A stretch of DNA of 30,073 nucleotides from Clostridium sp. (GTDB lineage: Bacteria > Bacillota_A > Clostridia > Lachnospirales > Lachnospiraceae). The notes below the pieces were generated by a model. That model saw nothing but the letters and a program-made list of their open reading frames with translations, was not told the DNA's origin and made no database searches. The stretch's first letter is position 1. Each line of letters starts with the position of its first letter. Location of the stretch: positions 1 to 30,073 of the forward strand of contig JAMPAW010000029.1 in the NCBI GenBank assembly GCA_023666975.1. The letters run 5' to 3'. The position numbers and the translations under genes were made by a program. Below are positions 1 through 6,713 of the stretch, one piece after another.

Positions 1-100
1 CAGCCCAAACATTATCATAGAAGATTAGTATTTACAGACTTTTCTTCACACACTCTTTTTAACCTATATGTATCATTTACCAAATCTTTTTCCTTATGCA

Positions 101-1102
101 CTATTCCTGCGGAAATTCGTAACCCAGATTCACCATGTTTGCTTTTAATTGTTCAATGGGAATGCCAAGTTTTTTTGCTCCTTTTTCAGGTGTAATGTCA
201 CCATCCTGTACTAAAGAATATACCATTGTATAACTGCCTTCTTCTCTACCTTCTTCTCTGCCCTGTGAAATGCCCTGTGTATACGATTTTTCGGCTATGC
301 TTTGCCCTAATCCACTCATATTTTTCACTCCTTCCATTACCTTTAGATTATCATTTACGTCAACATATTTGTTTATCCGCTGGATATCGCTTTGAAAGAT
401 TCCAGCCAGATAATCAAACAGCTGGTTTTGAGGTGATTGTTCATCATTTCCTCTTCTGATTACAACCACTGTCATTAAGTCATAATCTTGTTTTGGTTCG
501 TCTGTGTTTCCAATTAAGTCTTTCTTTGTAACAGCATATGATGATACTGTGTTTTGGAGTGCCTGTGGTATGTTTTCATTACACACCCAAATACTATATA
601 CTTTTTGTATTTTTGAATAATCTGTCGTTTCAGTTAAAATGCCTAATTGGGAGCTTATTTCGCTTGCCCCATAAAAGATTCCTCTTTTGATAAGAGGATA
701 TTTAGGATTGCCCGGCTGATAATCATTTTGGATCTCAAAATCCATATGGAGATAAACTTTCATTTTCTGTGTAGTCAGTTTGGGGTTAATGCAAATAAAA
801 TGTTCATCATAACGGGTAAGCTTTTCACCAAGAGAATTTAATTCTGTAGGCAATTCCTGGACTTTATCCGCTAGTTTTGATACCGCATCGACCGGATCGC
901 TTACTATGCTGCTTTTGTCAATATATGATATTATTTCTTGAATGGTACAGTCCTTATATTCCTCCACTACTTCATGTAAAATAGGCGCCAGAATTTCCGG
1001 ATTGGAAAATAATTCTTTCGATGCTTCATCATATTTTGCCCCAAGTTCTTTCGCTGCCATAATTTGTATTTTTGTTCCAGTATGTATATGATTTTCCTTC
1101 AC
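101..1102 (-). CDS. Rpn-type PD-(D/E)XK nuclease / transposase-like protein
   Basis: The 333-residue protein resembles the Rpn (recombination-promoting nuclease, PD-(D/E)XK transposase-like) proteins that are abundant in Lachnospiraceae. The N-terminus (KYDEASKELFSNPEIL, about residues 23-38) matches their usual opening. The centre carries FEIQNDYQPGNPKYPLIKRG followed by a tyrosine, which corresponds to the family core containing the catalytic E-x-Q. Further on, KVYSIWVC and DYDLMTVVVI are also typical. The C-terminus has a charged GREEGREEG tract and a short helical tail seen in many Rpn proteins. The start is GTG at 1102 with a poor ribosome binding site; ATG at 1060 is an alternative. Family members act as DNA endonucleases or recombination factors, and some may work in phage defence. 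The specific role here is unknown. Confidence 0.8.
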   Translation of the reverse strand: MKENHIHTGTKIQIMAAKELGAKYDEASKELFSNPEILAPILHEVVEEYKDCTIQEIISYIDKSSIVSDPVDAVSKLADKVQELPTELNSLGEKLTRYDEHFICINPKLTTQKMKVYLHMDFEIQNDYQPGNPKYPLIKRGIFYGASEISSQLGILTETTDYSKIQKVYSIWVCNENIPQALQNTVSSYAVTKKDLIGNTDEPKQDYDLMTVVVIRRGNDEQSPQNQLFDYLAGIFQSDIQRINKYVDVNDNLKVMEGVKNMSGLGQSIAEKSYTQGISQGREEGREEGSYTMVYSLVQDGDITPEKGAKKLGIPIEQLKANMVNLGYEFPQE

Positions 1103-1150
1103 TTTCTGATTATCATACTAGATTGTGTTTCATATTTTTCTTACTCTTTT

Positions 1151-1180
1151 ATTATAATATATATCCTTTGGAATATGCAA
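1151..1180 (-). promoter_or_regulatory. Sigma-A-like promoter of the Rpn-type gene
   Basis: On the minus strand a TTGCAT box (1180-1175) is followed after 18 bases by a perfect TATAAT (1156-1151). This predicts a leader of roughly 40 bases before the GTG start at 1102. The rest of the 1103-1378 gap is AT-rich and shows no other gene that I can support. Confidence 0.6.
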
Positions 1181-1378
1181 TATGATTTCCCCCAATTTTT
1201 ATAATAAATCAGGTTATCTGCAATTACGCCAATTTGTAAGCAACACGTAAAGAAGTTCCGTTACCGCAAAATGTGAAATACGTTCATTGCGCTTATCATT
1301 TTTCTAATCCCGCAATAGAAGCTGCACCTTGTCATACCTGCACTATCTATAACGATTATTTAGGAAGAATTTCCCCAA

Positions 1379-1723
1379 TTATGCTTCAAACCGTACATCA
1401 ATCGAAGAATCATACAGTGGACATCCATATTCCAGCATAATATCTATCATTTGGTTCATATGCTCCTCGGTTATGCCATAACAGTCAAAACGTACAAACT
1501 GCTCTGTTATCATCAGTTCAAAGGATTCATCACCCTTTTCAAAATATGTATTCCCATCACACGACCAATCCGCAAATGCCGTTTTTATGTCATTCAAAAT
1601 GTTATCGACCGGCAGATTTTCTAATCCCTCAACCGTCTCCTCATCCGATAACAACGCATATATTTTGCTATTTTCGATTGTTTGCTTTTGTTTCGTTTTC
1701 CAAAAACTCAAGTCCCTTGCCAT
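1379..1723 (-). CDS. Small acidic protein of unknown function, possibly immunity-like
   Basis: The 114-residue soluble protein starts MARDLSFWKTK and ends with an acidic helix and a beta-like tail (CPLYDSSIDVRFEA). A strong ribosome binding site (AAGGAGG, 1734-1740) lies ten bases before the ATG, so the start is well supported. There are no signal peptide, membrane segments or recognisable catalytic motif. Its style recalls small proteins that accompany polymorphic toxins as immunity factors, but this is an impression rather than a family match. It overlaps the 3' end of the preceding gene by 56 bases and is probably cotranslated with it. Confidence 0.6.
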   Translation of the reverse strand: MARDLSFWKTKQKQTIENSKIYALLSDEETVEGLENLPVDNILNDIKTAFADWSCDGNTYFEKGDESFELMITEQFVRFDCYGITEEHMNQMIDIMLEYGCPLYDSSIDVRFEA

Positions 1724-2120
1724 TTTTAAATACCTCCTTATCTAATTGTTCGCCTCTGACAATATCACGAGGGAATCGTTGAAGAAAATTTTTTATTTGC
1801 TTTTTTGTATAGGGGCGTGCATTTAAAGCGATAATCCGATTATCATTTAGCACAAAAGCAATTTCCTGAGATACATATGCTCCATAGTGTCCGTACAGTT
1901 TTCTTTCCAGTCCCCGTATTTTCAAATCACTTGGAAATCCAACCAAAATCACATCTGTAATTTCAAAATTAACAGTTTCTTTTTCTATCTTATTCTGTCT
2001 GCAAAAATATCTATGAAACTCGACAGTATTTTCAACGATTTTGATATAGGTATTAAAATATTTACATGGGGTAAAGAATGATACAAATATAAATGCGGGA
2101 TTTTGGGGATGTATTACCAT
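1668..2120 (-). CDS. Small basic protein of unknown function
   Basis: This 150-residue protein is not recognised. It starts at an ATG with a very good ribosome binding site (GGAGG, 2127-2131 on the minus strand, six bases before the start), which argues for real translation. The N-terminal third is aromatic and hydrophobic but shows no clear membrane helix. The rest is basic with a mixed alpha/beta look (ITDVILVGFP; YVSQEIAFVLND; PYTKKQIKNFLQRFP). Its end overlaps the downstream 114-residue gene by 56 bases in another frame. The pair looks like a compact two-gene accessory cassette, and a toxin or effector followed by its partner is one reading. The N-terminus could be a truncated remnant. 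Confidence 0.45.
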   Translation of the reverse strand: MVIHPQNPAFIFVSFFTPCKYFNTYIKIVENTVEFHRYFCRQNKIEKETVNFEITDVILVGFPSDLKIRGLERKLYGHYGAYVSQEIAFVLNDNRIIALNARPYTKKQIKNFLQRFPRDIVRGEQLDKEVFKNGKGLEFLENETKANNRK

Positions 2121-2296
2121 ATGTGTCCTCCAAAGTGCTGCTATTAAAACTGTTTGTTCATGTGATGTGTTTAAATACTATATATTATTCTGAGTTAAAC
2201 GGCATTTTATATAATGGAAAGCAATTTCAGTATACATTAGTTATACCAAATTGTCCAGATTGCATTTCCACCACCGCACTTTGAACCCTTTAGGAT

Positions 2297-2325
2297 TTGC
2301 GGATTTGCGTAACATTTGCTATACT
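2297..2325 (+). promoter_or_regulatory. Probable promoter of the Bce-type regulator genes
   Basis: A weak TTGCGG (2297-2302) and a good TATACT (2320-2325) are separated by 17 bases, upstream of the response regulator. The predicted transcript start near 2332 lies just before an inverted repeat. The remaining bases of the 2121-2296 gap are AT-rich with no supported gene. Confidence 0.45.
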
Positions 2326-2326
2326 A

Positions 2327-2386
2327 ACGGAAAACAGGAATTGCGAAACTCGAACAAAGCATTTCGCAATCGCCTGACGGAAAACA
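2327..2386 (+). repeat. Inverted repeat flanked by direct repeats in the regulator leader
   Basis: A perfect 9-base inverted repeat (ATTGCGAAA at 2340-2348, TTTCGCAAT at 2362-2370) is framed by two copies of ACGGAAAACA (2327-2336 and 2377-2386), exactly 50 bases apart. The layout, just downstream of the predicted promoter, suggests an operator or a leader RNA hairpin. A TTTCGCAA half-site recurs at 5908-5915 in the leader of the transporter gene. Confidence 0.5.
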
Positions 2387-2417
2387 AGGAAAGGAATAAA
2401 TTCCGGGGTACAAGAGG

Positions 2418-3086
2418 ATGCACATTTTTGTGGTAGAAGATGAACGGACAATCAGGCAGGAATTGAAACTCCTGTTAGAAAATGCGATGTATCGGGTGAC
2501 GGCACCGGATACGTTTGAAAATATTGCCGGACAGATAGCGGAAGAGCGGCCGGATTTGGTGCTTTTAGATGTGAATCTGCCGGAGGTTTCCGGTTTTGAT
2601 ATCTGTATGCAGATTCGGAGCCGGCTGGAGATACCGGTTATTTTTCTGACCAGCCGGACGGATTCTATGGACGAATTAAATGGAATCCTTAAGGGTGGGG
2701 ATGATTATATTACAAAGCCGTACCAGGCGCCGATTCTTTTGGCGAGAATCGCAGCAGTGTTAAAGCGTACAAAGGGTGTGGAGGAAAAGGAGGCAGTCTG
2801 CTTTACAAAGGACGGGGTGTCGCTGGACACCTCAAAATGCTGCCTGATTTTTCAGGAGCAAAGAGCAGAGCTTACCAAAAATGAAATGAAAATTTTATAT
2901 CTGCTGTTCCGGCATCCGGGTGAATTTGTTGCCAGAATGGACTTGATTGAATTTTTATGGGAAAACCAGATATTTATTGATGACAATGCGCTCAGTGTGC
3001 ATATCAATGGAATCCGCAAAAAGCTGGCTTCCATTGGCGTGCAGGATTTTATTGAGACGAAGAGAGGGATTGGTTACCGTATATGA
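2418..3086 (+). CDS. OmpR/PhoB-family response regulator, BceR-like
   Basis: The 222-residue protein has an N-terminal receiver domain with acidic residues E7/D8, phospho-acceptor D51 (LVLLDVNLP), switch T78 (IFLTSRTD) and K100 (DYITKPY). A C-terminal OmpR-type winged helix follows (about 125-222; LTKNEMKILYLL, then ALSVHINGIRKKL). It would bind DNA repeats after phosphorylation by the kinase encoded next, with which it overlaps by four bases (ATGA). Adjacent BceAB-like transporter genes place it in the Bce-type antimicrobial-peptide sensing group. The start is fixed by the IFVVEDE opening; only CGGGG (2404-2408) and an AGAGG touching the ATG could serve as ribosome binding site, so initiation may be inefficient. 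Confidence 0.92.
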   Translation: MHIFVVEDERTIRQELKLLLENAMYRVTAPDTFENIAGQIAEERPDLVLLDVNLPEVSGFDICMQIRSRLEIPVIFLTSRTDSMDELNGILKGGDDYITKPYQAPILLARIAAVLKRTKGVEEKEAVCFTKDGVSLDTSKCCLIFQEQRAELTKNEMKILYLLFRHPGEFVARMDLIEFLWENQIFIDDNALSVHINGIRKKLASIGVQDFIETKRGIGYRI

Positions 3087-4177
3087 GGCTGATAGATTTT
3101 TTGAGGGACAGGGGGCTGCTTTTGCTTCTTCATCTGGTTTGCATGTGTGTGGCGGCAGGATTTTTGAATGCGACGGGGTATGGCAGGGCAAATATCCTGC
3201 TGATTTTGATTTTCTGGTTTATGGTGCTTGCCGTCTGGCTGGCTGTCACTTATCTGCAAAGAAGAAAGTATTTTCAGGAAATGGAACAGATTTTGGAGAA
3301 AGTCGATCAACGGTACCTGTTGGGGGAGCTGCTGCCGGATTCCTTCCGGTTAGAGGACAGATTATACCGGGAAATGATCCGCAAATCTAATAAGTCGGTC
3401 ATTGAGCGGATACGGCGGATAGAAGATGAGCAGACGGATTACAGGGAGTATATTGAAAGCTGGGTGCATGAGATCAAGGCACCGATTACCAGTATTTCCC
3501 TGATTTGCGACAACCGGAGGCGTTTCCGACCGACAGGAGAGGAGAGCGAAGACAGGTCAATCAAGGCAGAAGGAACTGTACAGCGTAGCGGCGGGCAAAA
3601 GAAAACTGCGGATGACTTTGGCACCATCAGCATGGAGAACCAGCGGGTGGAAAATTATGTGGACATGGCGCTTTACTATGCCCGTCTGGAAAACGTTTAT
3701 AAAGATTACCTGATTCGGGAAACGAACCTTCAGGAGGTGGTAAATGAGGTGCTTGGCAAGAACCGGCTGCTGCTCATTTGGCATCATGTACAGGCAGATG
3801 TGGACTGCGCAGACAGCGTTTATACCGACCGGAAATGGATTGCATTTATACTGAATCAGCTTGTGCTAAACAGCGTAAAATATTGCAGCGGAACACCGGT
3901 ATTTCATTTTTATACGAAGCGGGAAAAAAACGGTGTCAATCTGATTTTGGAGGATAATGGAACCGGCATTCCGGCAGAGGAGCTTTCCCGCATTTTTGAA
4001 AAGGGATTTACCGGAAGCAACGGAAGAAATCATGAACGCTCCACGGGAATGGGTCTGTATCTGTGTCGGAAGCTTTGTGATAAGCTGGGAATCGGGATTA
4101 CGGCAGAATCGGAATATGGAACGGGAACGAAGATGTCTTTGCAATTCCCGATTAGCAATTATATAAGCAGGGAGTAA
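3083..4177 (+). CDS. Intramembrane-sensing histidine kinase, BceS-like
   Basis: The 364-residue kinase has two N-terminal membrane helices (about 11-30 and 37-57) with almost no external loop. This is typical of BceS kinases, which sense through their partner ABC permease. The phospho-acceptor is H129 in SWVHEIKAPI. The ATP-binding domain shows an N box (LVLNSVKYC), G1 (EDNGTGIP), an F box (IFEKGFTG) and G2 (STGMGLYLCRKL). Between the H box and the second dimerisation helix (ENQRVENYVDMALYYARLE) lies a charged stretch at about 145-183, rich in R, E, S, G and K, which appears longer than usual for the family. The gene overlaps the regulator by four bases and should phosphorylate it. Confidence 0.92.
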   Translation: MRLIDFLRDRGLLLLLHLVCMCVAAGFLNATGYGRANILLILIFWFMVLAVWLAVTYLQRRKYFQEMEQILEKVDQRYLLGELLPDSFRLEDRLYREMIRKSNKSVIERIRRIEDEQTDYREYIESWVHEIKAPITSISLICDNRRRFRPTGEESEDRSIKAEGTVQRSGGQKKTADDFGTISMENQRVENYVDMALYYARLENVYKDYLIRETNLQEVVNEVLGKNRLLLIWHHVQADVDCADSVYTDRKWIAFILNQLVLNSVKYCSGTPVFHFYTKREKNGVNLILEDNGTGIPAEELSRIFEKGFTGSNGRNHERSTGMGLYLCRKLCDKLGIGITAESEYGTGTKMSLQFPISNYISRE

Positions 4178-4186
4178 GGAAAGCAG

Positions 4187-5713
4187 GTGAATTTAATGAC
4201 AATTGAGGAATTATTAGCAAATGAGGAAATGCAGGTTTTTGAACGAAAAAGTATAAATATTGCGCCCAAAGCGTTGGCAATACCAATTATTGCATTTGCA
4301 AATGCTGACGGTGGAACAATTGTTATTGGCGTTTCAGATAAAACAAGAAAAATTGAGGGTACGGATTATGATATACAAAAGGTTAATGAATTGTTGAGAG
4401 TGCCATATGATTATTGTGAACCTTCTATTCCTGTTCAAATAGAAAAAATACCTTGTAAAGATTCGCAGGGCAGAGATAATCATGTCATTTTGTTACACAT
4501 AGAGCCAAGTCTGGCGGTGCATGCGAATCAAGCAGATGAGGCTTATCTTCGTGTAGGGGATAAATCAAAAAAACTTACTTTTGAAGAACGTACACAATTG
4601 ATGTATGACAAAGGGGAAAGATATTTTGAGGATCAGTCAGTGCCAAATGCAACAATTGATGATATTGATATGGAATTGGTTCAATCATATATTACAAAGA
4701 TTGGTTATGGTAAAACGCCGATAGAATATTTGAAAGAAAATAAGGGATTTGTAAAAGAAAAAAATGGACAGGAGCAGATAAGCGGAGCAGCGATTCTTTT
4801 GTTTGGTAAAAATCCTCAGTTATTTTTTCCACGTGCAAGAATTCGTTTTATCCGTTATGAAGGTACGGAAGAAAAGTTTGGTACAGAAATGAATGTGATA
4901 AAAGATATTATATTTGAAGGCACTATCCTCAAAATGATTCAAAATTGTATATCCTATTTGGATACGCAGATTAAAGAAAAAACATATCTTGGTAAAGATG
5001 GTTTATTTGTTACGGAAGAGGAGTATCCGAAATTTGTCAGACAGGAAATTATTGTTAATGCGGTAACTCATCGGTCTTATAGTATCAGAGGGACAGATAT
5101 TCAGGTGAAGATGTTTGATGATCATATTGTGGTCGAGAGTCCGGGTAAATTTCCAGGACTGGTCAGGGCAGAAAATATTCGTTATACACATTTTTCGAGA
5201 AATCCAAGAATTGCAGAATTTTTGAAAGCGTACAACTTTGTAAAGGAATACGGAGAAGGTGTTAATCGTATGTGCAATGAACTGGAAAGTGCAGGACTTC
5301 GTGTACCGGAGTATTACTGTAATGCATTTATTTTGCAGACAGTTATTTATAATAAAATGAGCAAAGAAGCAGGCTTTACACTTCAAAATCCGGCTATTCG
5401 AGATGAAAACCTGACGATTGAAAATGAAAAGACAGATTTTGACGAAAAGAACCTGACGATGGAGATTTTAAATCAGGCGATTTCCAAGCAAAAGTATATT
5501 GGGCGAACAAGAAAAAATATATTAATTTTGTACCATGAAATTGATATGAATCAAGTCTTTGGCGCGCCAGAGGTTGAAAGAATACTTGGGTGTTCGGCAA
5601 CAGCTTCCAAGGATATGATGAAGAAACTTAGGGATATGGGGGTAATTACTAAGGTGAATGGAAGGGGAAAAGGAAAATACCGGTTCGCATATAGGTCTGA
5701 GGTAAATGACTAA
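4187..5713 (+). CDS. AlbA_2 (Schlafen-type)/HATPase transcriptional regulator
   Basis: The 508-residue protein opens with an AlbA_2/Schlafen-type DNA-binding domain (FERKS, then IIAFANADGGTIVIGVSD, residues about 18-51). A RecG-like ATP-binding HATPase_c_4 region follows (QEIIVNAVTHRSY, then VVESPGKFPG). The C-terminus contains a winged-helix segment (PEVERILGCSATASKDMMKKL). Such proteins are usually annotated as putative transcriptional regulators or ATP-dependent helicases; their molecular role is poorly defined. The start is GTG 4187, with ATG 4196 as alternative. The gene is visibly more AT-rich than the flanking kinase and ABC genes and sits between the two halves of the Bce module, which suggests insertion by transfer. 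It could have been recruited to regulate the module or could be a passenger. Confidence 0.82.
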   Translation: MNLMTIEELLANEEMQVFERKSINIAPKALAIPIIAFANADGGTIVIGVSDKTRKIEGTDYDIQKVNELLRVPYDYCEPSIPVQIEKIPCKDSQGRDNHVILLHIEPSLAVHANQADEAYLRVGDKSKKLTFEERTQLMYDKGERYFEDQSVPNATIDDIDMELVQSYITKIGYGKTPIEYLKENKGFVKEKNGQEQISGAAILLFGKNPQLFFPRARIRFIRYEGTEEKFGTEMNVIKDIIFEGTILKMIQNCISYLDTQIKEKTYLGKDGLFVTEEEYPKFVRQEIIVNAVTHRSYSIRGTDIQVKMFDDHIVVESPGKFPGLVRAENIRYTHFSRNPRIAEFLKAYNFVKEYGEGVNRMCNELESAGLRVPEYYCNAFILQTVIYNKMSKEAGFTLQNPAIRDENLTIENEKTDFDEKNLTMEILNQAISKQKYIGRTRKNILILYHEIDMNQVFGAPEVERILGCSATASKDMMKKLRDMGVITKVNGRGKGKYRFAYRSEVND

Positions 5714-5764
5714 AATTTCATGTAGATTTGTGGAAAAATGCAAATCCATAAGAACTTCCTGCAT

Positions 5765-5791
5765 CTTACGAAATCTTAAGATAACCTTAAT
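5765..5791 (+). promoter_or_regulatory. Three tandem CTTAMK boxes, probable response-regulator operator
   Basis: CTTACG (5765-5770), CTTAAG (5775-5780) and CTTAAT (5786-5791) are spaced 10 and 11 bases apart, that is, one helical turn each. OmpR/PhoB-type regulators bind such tandem direct repeats just upstream of the -35 region. The boxes sit in the 223-base gap before the BceA-like gene, so the regulator at 2418 is the natural candidate ligand. Confidence 0.55.
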
Positions 5792-5794
5792 CTA

Positions 5795-5824
5795 TTTCCA
5801 TATGAAAAAATCAGAGGATATATT
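5795..5824 (+). promoter_or_regulatory. Candidate activator-dependent promoter of the Bce-type transporter
   Basis: A poor -35 box (TTTCCA, 5795-5800) and a reasonable -10 (TATATT, 5819-5824) are 18 bases apart, directly downstream of the CTTAMK boxes. A weak -35 next to regulator boxes fits an activated promoter. A leader of more than 100 bases would follow, containing a TTTCGCAA half-site at 5908-5915. Confidence 0.4.
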
Positions 5825-5945
5825 AAAGTTACTGTAAGCGGTGATTACGAAACCCTGTTTGTCAGGACATTTGTCTATATTGCATAACTAAATTTAAAAA
5901 TGGAGAGTTTCGCAACCACCTATTAGATAGCGAGGAGTGATGAAC

Positions 5946-6713
5946 GTGAAGGATTATATCCGGGTGTGTGATGTGGAGAAGTACTATGGAAACGAATCGA
6001 ATGTGACAAAGGCTGTGGACAGGGTCAGTTTCCATGTAGACAAGGGAGAATTTATCGGCGTAATGGGGGCTTCCGGTTCCGGGAAGACCACTTTGCTGAA
6101 TATGCTGGCAACCATTGATACCGTGACTGCCGGGCATATTTATTATGGGGATACGGATATTACGGAACTGTCGGAGAATGCCTTGTCGAAGTTTCGGAAG
6201 GATAATCTGGGATTTGTGTTTCAGGAGTATAATCTTTTGGACACGCTGACGATTGAGGAAAATATTATTTTGGCACTGACTTTGCAGGGCGGGAGGAAAA
6301 AAGAAATCAACGATGCCTGCAGCGAGATTTTGGGATTGCTGGGGATTTTGGATATCCGGGATAAATTTCCGTATCAGGTATCGGGAGGGCAGAAGCAGCG
6401 GTGCGCCTGTGCCAGAGCGTTAGTCAACCACCCGAAGCTGCTGCTCGCTGATGAGCCGACCGGGGCTTTGGATTCCAATGCGGCGCAGACTTTGTTAGAA
6501 ACCTTTACCAGCTTAAACCGGAGCATGGGGGCGACGATTCTCATGGTAACCCATGATGCATTTTCGGCAAGCTATTGTGGGAGGATTTTATTTTTAAAGG
6601 ACGGAAAGATTTTCCATGAACTCGTGAGAGGGGAAAAGGAGCGGAAGGTCTTTTTGCAGGAGATTTTGGATGTCCTGTCGCTGACGGGAGGTGAGCTGTC
6701 CGATGTTAAATAA
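5946..6713 (+). CDS. ABC transporter ATPase, BceA-like
   Basis: This ATPase of about 255 residues contains Walker A (GASGSGKTT), a Q-loop (FVFQEYNLL), the signature VSGGQKQR, Walker B ([13 protein letters not shown]) and an H-loop (VTHD). It belongs to the MacB/LolD/BceA class and should energise the permease that follows, whose start overlaps its end. I favour GTG 5946, because GAGGAG (5932-5937) is ideally spaced from it and the product then opens KDYIRVCDVEKYYGN as BceA proteins do. ATG 5940 and GTG 5937 are possible but lie too close to that site. Known BceAB systems remove peptide antibiotics from their targets; the inducer here is unknown. Confidence 0.92.
   Translation: MKDYIRVCDVEKYYGNESNVTKAVDRVSFHVDKGEFIGVMGASGSGKTTLLNMLATIDTVTAGHIYYGDTDITELSENALSKFRKDNLGFVFQEYNLLDTLTIEENIILALTLQGGRKKEINDACSEILGLLGILDIRDKFPYQVSGGQKQRCACARALVNHPKLLLADEPTGALDSNAAQTLLETFTSLNRSMGATILMVTHDAFSASYCGRILFLKDGKIFHELVRGEKERKVFLQEILDVLSLTGGELSDVK

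Noticed and set aside
101..1102. Insertion sequence carrying the Rpn-type gene.
   Set aside because: I see no terminal inverted repeats or target-site duplications around it, and Rpn proteins are usually not part of classical insertion sequences.
1240..1440. A 66-codon open frame on the plus strand between the Rpn-type gene and the small unknown gene.
   Set aside because: It has no ATG or ribosome binding site near its beginning, it overlaps the 3' end of a better supported minus-strand gene, and it matches no family I know.
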